44,979 bases of DNA from Clostridium sp. CAG:221 (lineage in GTDB: Bacteria > Bacillota > Clostridia > Clostridiales > Clostridiaceae): assembly GCA_000435835.1 (NCBI GenBank), contig FR883428.1:821-45799 (forward strand), written 5' to 3'. Below are positions 26,524-34,102 of the stretch, one piece after another. Below the pieces are notes generated by a model that was not told where the DNA came from, did no database searches, and saw only the letters and a program-made list of their open reading frames with translations. Made by a program: the position numbers and the translations under genes. The stretch's first letter is position 1. Each line of letters starts with the position of its first letter.

Positions 26524-27165
26524 ATGGGAACATTGGTAGCAAAGATAAAATCAGCGCCAATATTGATGGCTACCATTTCAATTACCTTCTTAGGGACTGT
26601 TATAAGCTTTATAATTACTTTGGTGATGGCAGAGTGGGCACTAGGATATTTAGAAATGAGGGTTCCTTTTGATGTAGAAATTAGAAATAACTATAGCCAT
26701 AGTTTTATATCAGAAGCCAATATAAGTAATGCTAATGAATTACCAGCATTAGATTATAGTGAGGTTGTAGACTATCTAAATGAAAAAGGATATGATGTAA
26801 ATAATTATTGTGAAGTAAAAAAGTATTTTATAAATGAAGAAGAGTATTATAATATAGATCAAAAGAATATCTCCATGATAGGCATAAGATTAAGTGATTT
26901 CAACAAAATGAGAAGGATGCTTGGATATGAAGAAATTTCGCTTAAAGATTAGGTGTATTTTATTATTCCAATTGCTATAGCAATGATTGGGGTTATAATA
27001 TTTATTTATAATTTTTATATTATTTATAAGGATATCATAAATACTTATATAGGTAATGAAGTATTTATTTTGACCATAATTTTAGGTGTTATTTTAATGA
27101 TTGGAATATATTTATGCTATTTTGTAGGAACATACTATTCCTTTAAGAGAAATATTAATAATTAA
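26524..27165 (+). pseudogene. Remnant of a BceB-like FtsX-family ABC transporter permease
   Basis: The first part (ATG 26524 to TAG 26950-26952) has a membrane segment after KIKSAPILMATISITFLGTV and an extracytoplasmic stretch (MRVPFDVEIRNNY onward), as in BceB-type permeases. The same frame resumes after the stop with two hydrophobic spans (26953-27165) resembling the permease's C-terminal membrane segments. A full BceB has about 650 residues and ten spans. Only about 210 codons remain, so there were internal deletions as well as a stop. The frame is open back to 26497 with no ribosome-binding site at 26524. BceAB exporters protect against bacitracin and other peptides; this copy cannot. Confidence 0.75.
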
Positions 27166-27228
27166 AGAAAAGTACGTTGAACTTAATGAATTTACCAAGT
27201 AACAAATTTTAAAATTTTTTTATATAAA

Positions 27229-27267
27229 AAAATCACGTGAGTTTCTATATGAATATCACGTGATTTT
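27229..27267 (-). terminator. Terminator of the minus-strand methyltransferase gene
   Basis: Perfect 12-bp arms AAAATCACGTGA (27229-27240) and its complement (27256-27267). Read on the minus strand, the hairpin is followed by a long T-run. Confidence 0.85.
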
Positions 27268-27270
27268 CAT

Positions 27271-27879
27271 TTAATATTGAAGCCTATATACTAGGATTCT
27301 TTCTCGATTATCTTGCTCATAATGCTCATTTAATTTTATTTCCTTTACTAAGTGAAACATGGTATAGTTTTCTAAATAATATATGTAATCTTCGGAAGGA
27401 TAATAAAGAATTAAATCAACTGGTCTATACTCATCCACTACAGAATAAATGATGTTAGTTACCACTTTGATAAAAATCTGTACAGAAAAAGGATTAAAGA
27501 AATAAAATTTATTTTCATTAGGGCTTATTTCATAGTCTTCTGCAATGCAGTTAACAAATGATATTTTAGAAGGATCATAGCCCTTGTTTTTAGCTAAATA
27601 GTTTTTAGTATTTGTTAAAGCCTCTTCATAGTAATACTTATTCATTTCCACACCAGTAACTCTACACTTAAAGAAGTGATTTAAAAAGAAATTTAATCTT
27701 CCTTTACCAGATCCAAAATCAACAACATTATCACTTTCTAAAAGGGGATAATTGTGAAGAAGGGCTTCTAGTACATAATAGGAAGTTGGTTCATATCTAT
27801 TGTAATGAATAAATTCATTAAAGTTTTTTTGGTTGCCGCTGGTGGATATATTTAATAATCTTTCAAAACTTTGTTCCAT
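27271..27879 (-). CDS. Class I SAM-dependent methyltransferase, substrate unknown
   Basis: Motif I is VVDFGSGKGRLNFFL, followed by the acidic motif II VTGVEMN and a post-motif region with FYFFNPFSV. These mark a Rossmann-fold methyltransferase of 202 residues. FFFNPF-type motifs after strand 4 occur in several protein or small-molecule methyltransferases, but I cannot name the substrate. The start is ATG (27877-27879), eight bases from AAGGA on the minus strand; a TTG at 27897 overlaps that site and is less likely. It stands alone, with its own terminator, next to the decayed Bce operon. Confidence 0.8.
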   Translation of the reverse strand: MEQSFERLLNISTSGNQKNFNEFIHYNRYEPTSYYVLEALLHNYPLLESDNVVDFGSGKGRLNFFLNHFFKCRVTGVEMNKYYYEEALTNTKNYLAKNKGYDPSKISFVNCIAEDYEISPNENKFYFFNPFSVQIFIKVVTNIIYSVVDEYRPVDLILYYPSEDYIYYLENYTMFHLVKEIKLNEHYEQDNRERILVYRLQY

Positions 27880-28036
27880 AAAATTTTTCCTTTGCAAATA
27901 TAATATATTCTATAATATATCATAAAATATATTGAAGAAATAGAGTTTTATATACTTAATTTATTTATATAATAATTAAATAGTATTATAATTAAATCAT
28001 GATATTATTATATTTTTCTTGAAGGAGATGTTAAAA

Positions 28037-28534
28037 ATGTCAGAAGAAACTATGAAAGAAAATAAAGCGATACGTATATTATTTCAGAAATTGACAGATG
28101 AAAAATATAAACAGAGAGAATGTAAAAATGTATTTATTATTTCGGTTGTACCGAAAGGGTTTAAAAATAGTAAATATGATGAGTTTGAAAAGCAGATACT
28201 TTGCAATAGTAAATATAATATGGCCAATAAGTTTGTTGCTGCTTTAAGCAAGCTTTATATTTTTGATGATAATATCTACTTTTTAAATGATGATTTTGAA
28301 GATGGAGTTAGTTTTTTAGAGTATTATAAAGATATAAATAGATTTATTGATGATATAATGTATAACTTAACTATTTTAAATGAAGGAATGTATTTTGTAT
28401 TTAATGATTTAAAAATTGGTTTGGAAATAAGCTATTGGAAAGTTAAAATTATTAATTTTGGATGCAAAGATTTAAAATTTATTATGGATATATTTAAGTC
28501 AGAAGGTTTATTTATTAGTAATGAATATATCTAA
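28037..28534 (+). CDS. Unrecognised 165-residue protein
   Basis: I do not recognise the family. The protein is soluble, mixed alpha/beta by composition, with no signal peptide or membrane span. It is rich in phenylalanine, tyrosine and aspartate, with blocks such as NVFIISVVPKGFK, YIFDDNIYFLNDDFEDG and NEGMYFVFNDLKIGLEISYW. The start is ATG 28037, nine bases after a perfect AAGGAG (28022-28027); an in-frame TTG at 28019 lies upstream of that site. It is a single gene ending in its own terminator. Codon use is like its neighbours. Confidence 0.7.
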   Translation: MSEETMKENKAIRILFQKLTDEKYKQRECKNVFIISVVPKGFKNSKYDEFEKQILCNSKYNMANKFVAALSKLYIFDDNIYFLNDDFEDGVSFLEYYKDINRFIDDIMYNLTILNEGMYFVFNDLKIGLEISYWKVKIINFGCKDLKFIMDIFKSEGLFISNEYI

Positions 28535-28556
28535 TAAGAAAATAAATATGAGAAAA

Positions 28557-28590
28557 AATAAAGGGTGTTATAGACATCCTTTATTATTTT
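28557..28590 (+). terminator. Terminator of the unknown gene
   Basis: The stem AATAAAGGGTGT (28557-28568) pairs with ACATCCTTTATT (28574-28585), with one G-T pair, and is followed by ATTTT. Confidence 0.75.
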
Positions 28591-28669
28591 AGTTGAAATA
28601 ACCCTTTGGCAACTGATATTATTAATATTAGAAAATATTTTTTAGTTTTTAAATACTGGAGGTGAAAGT

Positions 28670-30118
28670 ATGATATTTTCTAATTTAAATTTAAATTCAA
28701 CTGAACCTATTTATTATCAGATAGAGCAGCATATAAAGAAAACCATAGAAAATGGAATATTATCATCTAACAGTAAGCTTCCAGCAACTAGAGAATTAGC
28801 TAAGATAATAGGGGTAAGCCGCAATTCTGTAATTACTGCTTATGAAAATTTAGAGTTAGAAGGCATTTTGTATACCGTTAAGGGTAAAGGTACCTTTGTT
28901 GCTGATAAAAACATAACTTCAAAAGGTGAATGGAATATTGATTGGTCAAATAAAAGTAATGAATATGCAAATCTTTCTTGCCGCCTTGATACTGTGAAAA
29001 GTGAAATCCCATGGGAAAAAGGAATGATTTCCTTTAAAAGTATTTCTCCTGATGGGGAATTATTTGATGTGGAAGAATTTAAAAAAGCATTTTTAAATAG
29101 AATAGCATTAGAAGGACATAAAATATTAAACTATGGGTATGCACAGGGTTATAAGCCTTTAATTGATTATCTTCATGAGTATATGAACAAGAAAGGTGTT
29201 AATACTGATGAAAAGAGTTTTATTATTACTAATGGATTTACTGAAGGGCTACAGCTTATATTATCATCTTATACCAGTGAAGGTGATAATATAATTTGTG
29301 AAAATCCAACTCATAATACAAGCATTAAGTTGATGAAGCTTCATAAGCTTAATTTAATAGGTGTTGATATTGCAGAAGACGGTATTGATTTAATGGATCT
29401 TGAAGAGAAACTGAAAAATAATCAAATAAAATTAGGATACCTTACTCCGTCTTATAATAATCCTACAGGAATAGTTATTAATGGTGAAAAGCGTTTTAAG
29501 ATATACAATTTATTTAAGCAATATAACGTACCAATTATTGAAGATGGCTTTAATGAGGAGTTACATTATAATAATTCTCATATAGCACCTTTGGCAGCCT
29601 TCGATGGAAAGAATAATGGTGTGATATATATCGGGAGTTTTTCAAAAATACTATTTCCTGGAATCAGAGTGGGTTGGGTATTAGCTGATAAAAAAATAAT
29701 CAATACTTTAGAAAGTGTAAAACGTTGCTATAATATCCATACATCCTTTTTAGATCAAGCTATTTTATATGAATATTTGAAAAGTGGTACTTTCGAAAAA
29801 CAGATAAAAAGGACTAGAAAGTATTATAAAGAAAAACATGATTTTGCTATAAAGTGCCTTAATAAATATCTAAAGCCTAAATATATATGGGGAGAGTATG
29901 GTATGCATGTTTATGTTGCCATTGAAGGTATTGATTCAAGAGAATTGTTGCAAAAATGCTATGAAAGAAAAGTTATTTTTGCTCCAGGTGATATTTTTGA
30001 TATTAATAATAAAAAGTCAGATACTTTAAGGCTTGGATTATCACGTATTACCATGGAGGAAATAGAAGAGGGTATTAAAATAATAAGTGAATGTGTTAAT
30101 GAAATAAAAAATAAATAA
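28670..30118 (+). CDS. MocR/PdxR-type transcriptional regulator (GntR helix-turn-helix plus aminotransferase fold)
   Basis: Residues 1-75 form a GntR winged helix (PIYYQIEQHIKKTIENG, LPATRELAKIIGVSRNSVI, VKGKGTFV). The rest is a fold-type I aminotransferase domain with SPSYNNPTG-like pyridoxal contacts (LTPSYNNPTGIVI), the cofactor lysine K326 in IGSFSKILFPG, and RVGWVLAD. These regulators sense PLP or amino compounds such as GABA and often control the neighbouring gene. None of the neighbours here is an obvious PLP, GABA or taurine gene, so the target is unknown. GGAGGTGAAAGT precedes the ATG. The length of 482 is normal. Confidence 0.92.
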   Translation: MIFSNLNLNSTEPIYYQIEQHIKKTIENGILSSNSKLPATRELAKIIGVSRNSVITAYENLELEGILYTVKGKGTFVADKNITSKGEWNIDWSNKSNEYANLSCRLDTVKSEIPWEKGMISFKSISPDGELFDVEEFKKAFLNRIALEGHKILNYGYAQGYKPLIDYLHEYMNKKGVNTDEKSFIITNGFTEGLQLILSSYTSEGDNIICENPTHNTSIKLMKLHKLNLIGVDIAEDGIDLMDLEEKLKNNQIKLGYLTPSYNNPTGIVINGEKRFKIYNLFKQYNVPIIEDGFNEELHYNNSHIAPLAAFDGKNNGVIYIGSFSKILFPGIRVGWVLADKKIINTLESVKRCYNIHTSFLDQAILYEYLKSGTFEKQIKRTRKYYKEKHDFAIKCLNKYLKPKYIWGEYGMHVYVAIEGIDSRELLQKCYERKVIFAPGDIFDINNKKSDTLRLGLSRITMEEIEEGIKIISECVNEIKNK

Positions 30119-30164
30119 TAGAAGAGGATATAGATTAAAGTAAAAAAACTATATCCTCTTCTAT
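30118..30164. terminator. Bidirectional terminator between the mocR-like and recombinase genes
   Basis: Perfect 16-bp inverted repeat (30118-30133 and 30149-30164). The 3' arm touches the stop of the minus-strand recombinase gene, and the 5' arm touches the stop of the regulator gene. Confidence 0.85.
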
Positions 30165-30985
30165 TATAATATATAAGAAAAATCAATTTTATCAATAACT
30201 TCTTTAACTCTTTTTTGACTTACTCCTAAGTATCTCATGGTTGTTCTGATATCTCCATGATTTAAGACATGTCTTACTAGCTCTATATCATGATTTGACT
30301 CCTCATATATGGTATGAGCAAATAACTTTCTGAAAGAGTGGGTACCAATATTCTTATAGCCTAAATAGTCAGTTATTATTTTTAATTGTTGCTGCATATT
30401 TCTTATTTTATTGGGATATATATAGTCATCTTTATCTAGATTATTTTCAATGGAATATTCCAATATTTTTTGATACATATGATCATTTATTTCTCTGTTT
30501 TGCCATTTACCTGTTTTTATTTCCTGTACGGAAAATTTATTTCTGCTAAAATCACTTACCTTTAAATTTACTATATCACTGGCTCTAAAACCTAAAGTAG
30601 CTTGAAGTACCAATGCAAACACTAATGAGGGGTTTTTTCTAAAAGTCTTTTCTCTCCCTGTTTTTTTATCTATATATGTAAATCCACTTTTGCATAATTT
30701 AATAATTTCTTCATATTCATTTTTATCCAGTGGTCTTGTGGCCATATGATTCTTTTTTAGTTTCTTTTTATCCTGTGTATTTGCTCCCTCTATTTTATTA
30801 ATAGAATTTTCTTCTTTTTCATAACTATTTAAATTTACTTCCTCTGTTTTATTATTTGCTCCCTCTGTTTTTTTAAATAATTCATTATTTTTATTAGTTA
30901 ACTTATCTTTTTCCTCACTTGCTTTTATTTTTTTATAAAATTCATAGAATTTCATCATCTCGACCATTTCATCATTTAAATCCAT
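30164..30985 (-). CDS. Tyrosine recombinase/integrase without a recognisable core-binding domain
   Basis: The C-terminal 190 residues contain the whole catalytic set of tyrosine recombinases: R134 (LGFRASDIVNL), K157 or K160 (EIKTGKW), H216 and R219 (THSFRK), H243 (LNHGD) and Y252 (TTMRYLG). Residues 1-80 are highly charged low complexity with two EGAN repeats, in place of the usual SAM-like core-binding domain. AAAGGA lies seven bases before the ATG. It is divergent from a coiled-coil gene across a repeat-rich 300-bp region. No phage or ICE genes adjoin it. It may be a plasmid-type or chromosomal resolvase acting on the dyads upstream. Activity is likely because the catalytic residues are intact. 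Confidence 0.87.
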   Translation of the reverse strand: MDLNDEMVEMMKFYEFYKKIKASEEKDKLTNKNNELFKKTEGANNKTEEVNLNSYEKEENSINKIEGANTQDKKKLKKNHMATRPLDKNEYEEIIKLCKSGFTYIDKKTGREKTFRKNPSLVFALVLQATLGFRASDIVNLKVSDFSRNKFSVQEIKTGKWQNREINDHMYQKILEYSIENNLDKDDYIYPNKIRNMQQQLKIITDYLGYKNIGTHSFRKLFAHTIYEESNHDIELVRHVLNHGDIRTTMRYLGVSQKRVKEVIDKIDFSYIL

Positions 30986-31030
30986 TTGAAAATTCCTTTC
31001 TGCTCAAAATTTGAATTTATATTTTTAAAA

Positions 31031-31174
31031 ACTGCGCATTTGTATTTTTATACTGCGTATTTTACCATTTAATAAAAATAGTATATCTTATAAATGGCTT
31101 AAAATCAAGGTTTATAAAAAAACTGCGTCTTTTCTGGAAAAGACGCAGTTTTTTATAGTTTATTTTACCATTTA
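31031..31174. repeat. Iteron-like repeats and an 18-bp dyad upstream of the recombinase
   Basis: ACTGCG-led repeats occur at 31031-31041, 31052-31063 and 31122-31133, and inverted at 31138-31149 (consensus ACTGCGyMTTTT). The last two form part of a perfect 18-bp inverted repeat (31117-31134 and 31137-31154) with a two-base centre. A second 14-bp direct repeat, TATTTTACCATTTA, occurs at 31058-31071 and 31161-31174, flanking the dyad. The first two copies are 21 bp apart, two helical turns. The dyad has T-runs on both sides, so it could be a terminator or attenuator in the recombinase leader, a recombinase core site, or a binding site for the neighbouring coiled-coil protein. Confidence 0.75.
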
Positions 31175-31180
31175 TTTGAA

Positions 31181-31208
31181 TTGTAAAATTTTATATTTAT
31201 GTTATAAT
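31181..31208 (+). promoter_or_regulatory. Promoter of the coiled-coil gene
   Basis: TTGTAA (31181-31186), a 16-base spacer and a perfect TATAAT (31203-31208). Transcription would start near 31215, just before the operator-like dyad. Confidence 0.6.
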
Positions 31209-31231
31209 AGTATTAATAGCTAACTGAAGAT

Positions 31232-31259
31232 AACTTAGTTAACTGTGGTTAACTAAGTT
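31232..31259. promoter_or_regulatory. Operator-like dyad
   Basis: Perfect 12-bp arms AACTTAGTTAAC (31232-31243) and GTTAACTAAGTT (31248-31259) around a TGTG centre. It sits between the promoter and the ribosome-binding site of the coiled-coil gene. TAACTGAAGATAACT just upstream holds two more half-site-like TAACT words. This is a good candidate for autoregulation. Confidence 0.7.
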
Positions 31260-31283
31260 GGAAAAGTAGATAGGAGAGTTTTT

Positions 31284-32261
31284 ATGGAAAATGCATTAAA
31301 TAGTAATAATGAAAACAAAAAAGAAAATAATAATACTGAGGAAAATATACAAACATTAGAAGAAATAACTGAAAAGTTAGAAACAAAAGGCCTTAAGCTA
31401 AAAAGAAATACTAAAAATAGATTAAATGAGCTACAAAGCAAGTTTGCTGATGCAGAAAGTATGGTTTCTGCATTATTAGATCAGTATGAAGTCTTTAATA
31501 TTACTGAAGACACTAGATTTGCCGATAGAAAAACGGAAATTGAAAAGTTTACATATCTTTTAGATTCAATAAAGAATAGTTATATTAATTCTTTAGAAAT
31601 GGCTAGTTTTCTAGAGGAAAGACAAATAGAAAAATCAATGGTGGAAATTAAAAACCGTGATAAAACAATTGTAAGGCTTCAACAAACCATAACTAAAAAA
31701 GAAGAGAAACTAAAAGGTATGGAAAATACATTGCTAGAAAATAATAAGGAGCTTAACACTGTAAAAGATAGCTTTTCCAGAGTTAACTTGGCATTAACTA
31801 CTGTTGAAAAGGAATTGAAAGAAAAAGCAGATATAATTAAAAGCTCACAAATGCATATAGAGTCTTTAAATGCTCTTCTTGAAGAAGAGAAACGTAATAA
31901 TAAAGCTGCTGAAGAATATAAAGCTAAGTTAGAGTCTTTAGATGATAAATATAGAGATTACGATCTAATAAAAGAAAAACTGGAAATAACAAAAGAAGAT
32001 CTTAAAGAAAGTAAAGAGGAAATTACAAGCTTAAAGGCTGAAATAAAAGAGTATAGAGAATATAGCAATTCGTTAAATGATAAAATTCATAAGATTTTAA
32101 ATGATAAGACTGAGGAAATTTCAAAGCTTAAAGATGAATTTAAATCAGAAATCATAGAAAGTGAAAGAGGATTTAATGAAAAGCTAAAGGAAAAAGATTT
32201 AGTTATTGAAAAATTAAAAGAAGAAATATTTAAATTAAAGCTAGATATTCAAAATAAGTAG
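31284..32261 (+). CDS. Long coiled-coil protein, possibly DNA-binding (KfrA-like plan)
   Basis: After an asparagine and glutamate-rich leader (1-25), residues about 25-110 look like a compact helical domain (TLEEITEKLETKGLKLKRNT, ESMVSALLDQYEVF). Residues about 115-325 are an almost unbroken heptad-type coiled coil rich in K, E and L. There is no membrane span or signal. The layout (small N-terminal domain, long coiled coil, palindromic operator in its own promoter) resembles plasmid KfrA proteins, but I see no sequence match and make no firm family claim. AGGAGAG precedes the ATG. It is divergent from the tyrosine recombinase. Confidence 0.7.
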   Translation: MENALNSNNENKKENNNTEENIQTLEEITEKLETKGLKLKRNTKNRLNELQSKFADAESMVSALLDQYEVFNITEDTRFADRKTEIEKFTYLLDSIKNSYINSLEMASFLEERQIEKSMVEIKNRDKTIVRLQQTITKKEEKLKGMENTLLENNKELNTVKDSFSRVNLALTTVEKELKEKADIIKSSQMHIESLNALLEEEKRNNKAAEEYKAKLESLDDKYRDYDLIKEKLEITKEDLKESKEEITSLKAEIKEYREYSNSLNDKIHKILNDKTEEISKLKDEFKSEIIESERGFNEKLKEKDLVIEKLKEEIFKLKLDIQNK

Positions 32262-32326
32262 CTTAGAAGATTATCTTTTTATTATTAATGAATAGAGAGG
32301 AATAGTATAGAAAGGCAGGTTAAGGA

Positions 32327-33292
32327 ATGTCTAATAGTGGAAAACCAATAATAGTTGTAAGTAAATGTCTTGGATTTGAACCTTGTAGATATAATGGAGG
32401 CATGGAACCTAATAGTTTTATTGAAATTTTGGGTGATTATGTTGATTTCATCAAAGTATGTCCTGAACAAGGTTGTGGACTCCCTACGCCTAGAGATTCC
32501 TTGAAGATTATTGAAAATGATGATGGATATAATGTAGTACAAAATAAGACTAATATGATATTTACAAAAGAGTTAAAAGAGTTTACTTCAAAATTCTTAA
32601 GTGAATTAGGAGAGGTGGATGGATTTATCTTAAAAAGCAAGTCACCTACTTGTGGTATAAAAGATGCAAAAATTTATCCTAAAATAGAAAAGTGTTGTTT
32701 TACCAAAAAAGGGAATGGAGTGTTTTCTGATGAAGTAATAAAAAAATATCCTAATTTACTAGTTGAAAGTGAAGGTAGGCTCACTAACTATAAAATTAGA
32801 GAGAGATTTTTAACAAACCTTTATATATTATCAGATTTTAGAGAAGTAAAGAAATCCAATAGCTTTGAAGTTCTAAGAGAGTTCCATTTAAAGAATTCAA
32901 TGTTATTCATTTCTTATAGTCAGAAATATTCAAAGCTATTAGATGAATTAATCTATAATTATAATGGTGATGATTTTTTAACCTTAATAAAAGAATATGA
33001 AAACACGTTAAATGTTTTGTTAAGTAGAACACCTAGATATACATCTAATATAAATGTATGCCTTCGTGCCATAGAACAATTTAGGGAACAACTTTCTGAT
33101 GAAGAAGTAAAATTTATTTGGAGTACAATAGATAAATATAGAAATGGAATTGTTCCATTTTCAGTTTTGCAATATTTGATAAAAGGATACATTATTAGAT
33201 TTGATATAGAGAATTTAAAGGATCAAACATTTTTTCACCCTTATCCAGATGGACTGATACAAGTAACTGACTCTGGAAAATCAATACATTAA
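32327..33292 (+). CDS. TudS-type (DUF523) protein fused to DUF1722
   Basis: Residues 1-150 are a DUF523 domain with the three cysteines expected to hold a [4Fe-4S] cluster: C14 (SKCLGFEPCRYNGG), C45 (VCPEQGCGLPTPR) and C109 (SKSPTCG). Characterised DUF523 proteins (TudS) remove sulfur from thiouracil. Residues about 165-321 are DUF1722 (FHLKNSMLFISYSQKYSKLL). The fusion is common in bacteria (YbgA-like). It probably works in thiobase salvage or detoxification in the cytoplasm; the role of DUF1722 is unknown. It lies downstream of the coiled-coil gene with a 65-base gap and could be transcribed with it, though function gives no reason to link them. Confidence 0.88.
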   Translation: MSNSGKPIIVVSKCLGFEPCRYNGGMEPNSFIEILGDYVDFIKVCPEQGCGLPTPRDSLKIIENDDGYNVVQNKTNMIFTKELKEFTSKFLSELGEVDGFILKSKSPTCGIKDAKIYPKIEKCCFTKKGNGVFSDEVIKKYPNLLVESEGRLTNYKIRERFLTNLYILSDFREVKKSNSFEVLREFHLKNSMLFISYSQKYSKLLDELIYNYNGDDFLTLIKEYENTLNVLLSRTPRYTSNINVCLRAIEQFREQLSDEEVKFIWSTIDKYRNGIVPFSVLQYLIKGYIIRFDIENLKDQTFFHPYPDGLIQVTDSGKSIH

Positions 33293-33306
33293 CCTTAAAT
33301 ATTTTG

Positions 33307-33337
33307 AAAAAGAAGCATTTAACAATGCTTCTTTTTT
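33307..33337. terminator. Terminator after the DUF523-DUF1722 gene
   Basis: A 13-bp stem (AAAAAGAAGCATT, 33307-33319; complement 33324-33336) with a four-base loop and a T-run. Confidence 0.92.
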
Positions 33338-33384
33338 ATATGGAATAAAATGGGTATAATTAATAAAGAGAAGGGAGTGAAATT

Positions 33385-34047
33385 ATGCAGCACTTAAAGA
33401 AGTTTTTAAAAGGAACTTATTTATCAATCTTTAACATCTTATTAGCAACGGTTGTAGTACTAAACTGCAAAGGGACTTATAGGATAGCTAATAAGATTTT
33501 TCATATTGACAAAAACCTTAATATACCAAGGAATAAATTATATGCTGAATATGGCAGAATAATAGATTTTATAAATAATCCAAAAACAACTGATTTGAGT
33601 TTTGAAAGTTTTACATTAAGTAATAATGCTCTTTATCACTTTGTAGAGGTAAGAAAAATATTTATAGGAATTTATATTTTTCTTATCTTCAGTATAAGTT
33701 TGCTTGTTATTTATTTACTCATTAATAAAAAAAGAATTAAAAAAGCAATTGGTAATATACCTGTAATATCTCTACTAATTACTATAGTAACTAGCTTTGT
33801 AATAATAGCATTTTCTATGGTTAACTTTAATTATTTATTTAAAATATTTCATGAAATAGTTTTCGCTAATGATTACTGACTTTTTGATACGGTAAAGGAT
33901 TCAATAATATTAGCTTTGCCCAAGGAATTCTTTTTATTATGTGCCACAATAATTCTAATTTTAAGCACAGTTTTTACTTGTATTGAATTGATAATTTGTC
34001 AAAAGATCAAGGGAAGAATAAAAGAAGATGAATATATTATGAAATAA
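33385..34047 (+). pseudogene. DUF1461 (TIGR01906) integral membrane protein, interrupted by in-frame TGA
   Basis: The 5' part encodes 164 residues with an N-terminal membrane span, the family's extracellular block (NKLYAEYGRIIDFIN, LSNNALYHFVEVRKIF) and two further spans. TGA at 33877-33879 ends it at HEIVFANDY-stop. The same frame then runs to TAA 34045-34047 with LFDTVKDSIILALPKEFFLL and a final membrane span. Together this gives 220 residues, the usual family length. As I recall, the family has an aromatic residue here (NDYW), so TGG to TGA is the likely change. A sequencing error or TGA read-through as tryptophan is possible. Function of the family is unknown. Confidence 0.85.
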
Positions 34048-34102
34048 ATTTTATGTATTCAACATATAAATTATTTAGGGAATATAATTTAAGGGGTACA
34101 TG

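Noticed and set aside
26953..27165. Independent small two-span membrane protein
   Set aside because: It is in phase with the permease fragment just upstream, has no ribosome-binding site, and resembles permease C-terminal spans, so it is treated as part of the pseudogene.
30164..30985. Integrase of an integrated prophage or ICE
   Set aside because: No phage, conjugation or replication genes and no att-like duplications were seen on either side.
33877..33879. TGA as selenocysteine codon
   Set aside because: No SECIS-like hairpin is evident just downstream, the family position is expected to be aromatic, and the protein is not a redox enzyme.
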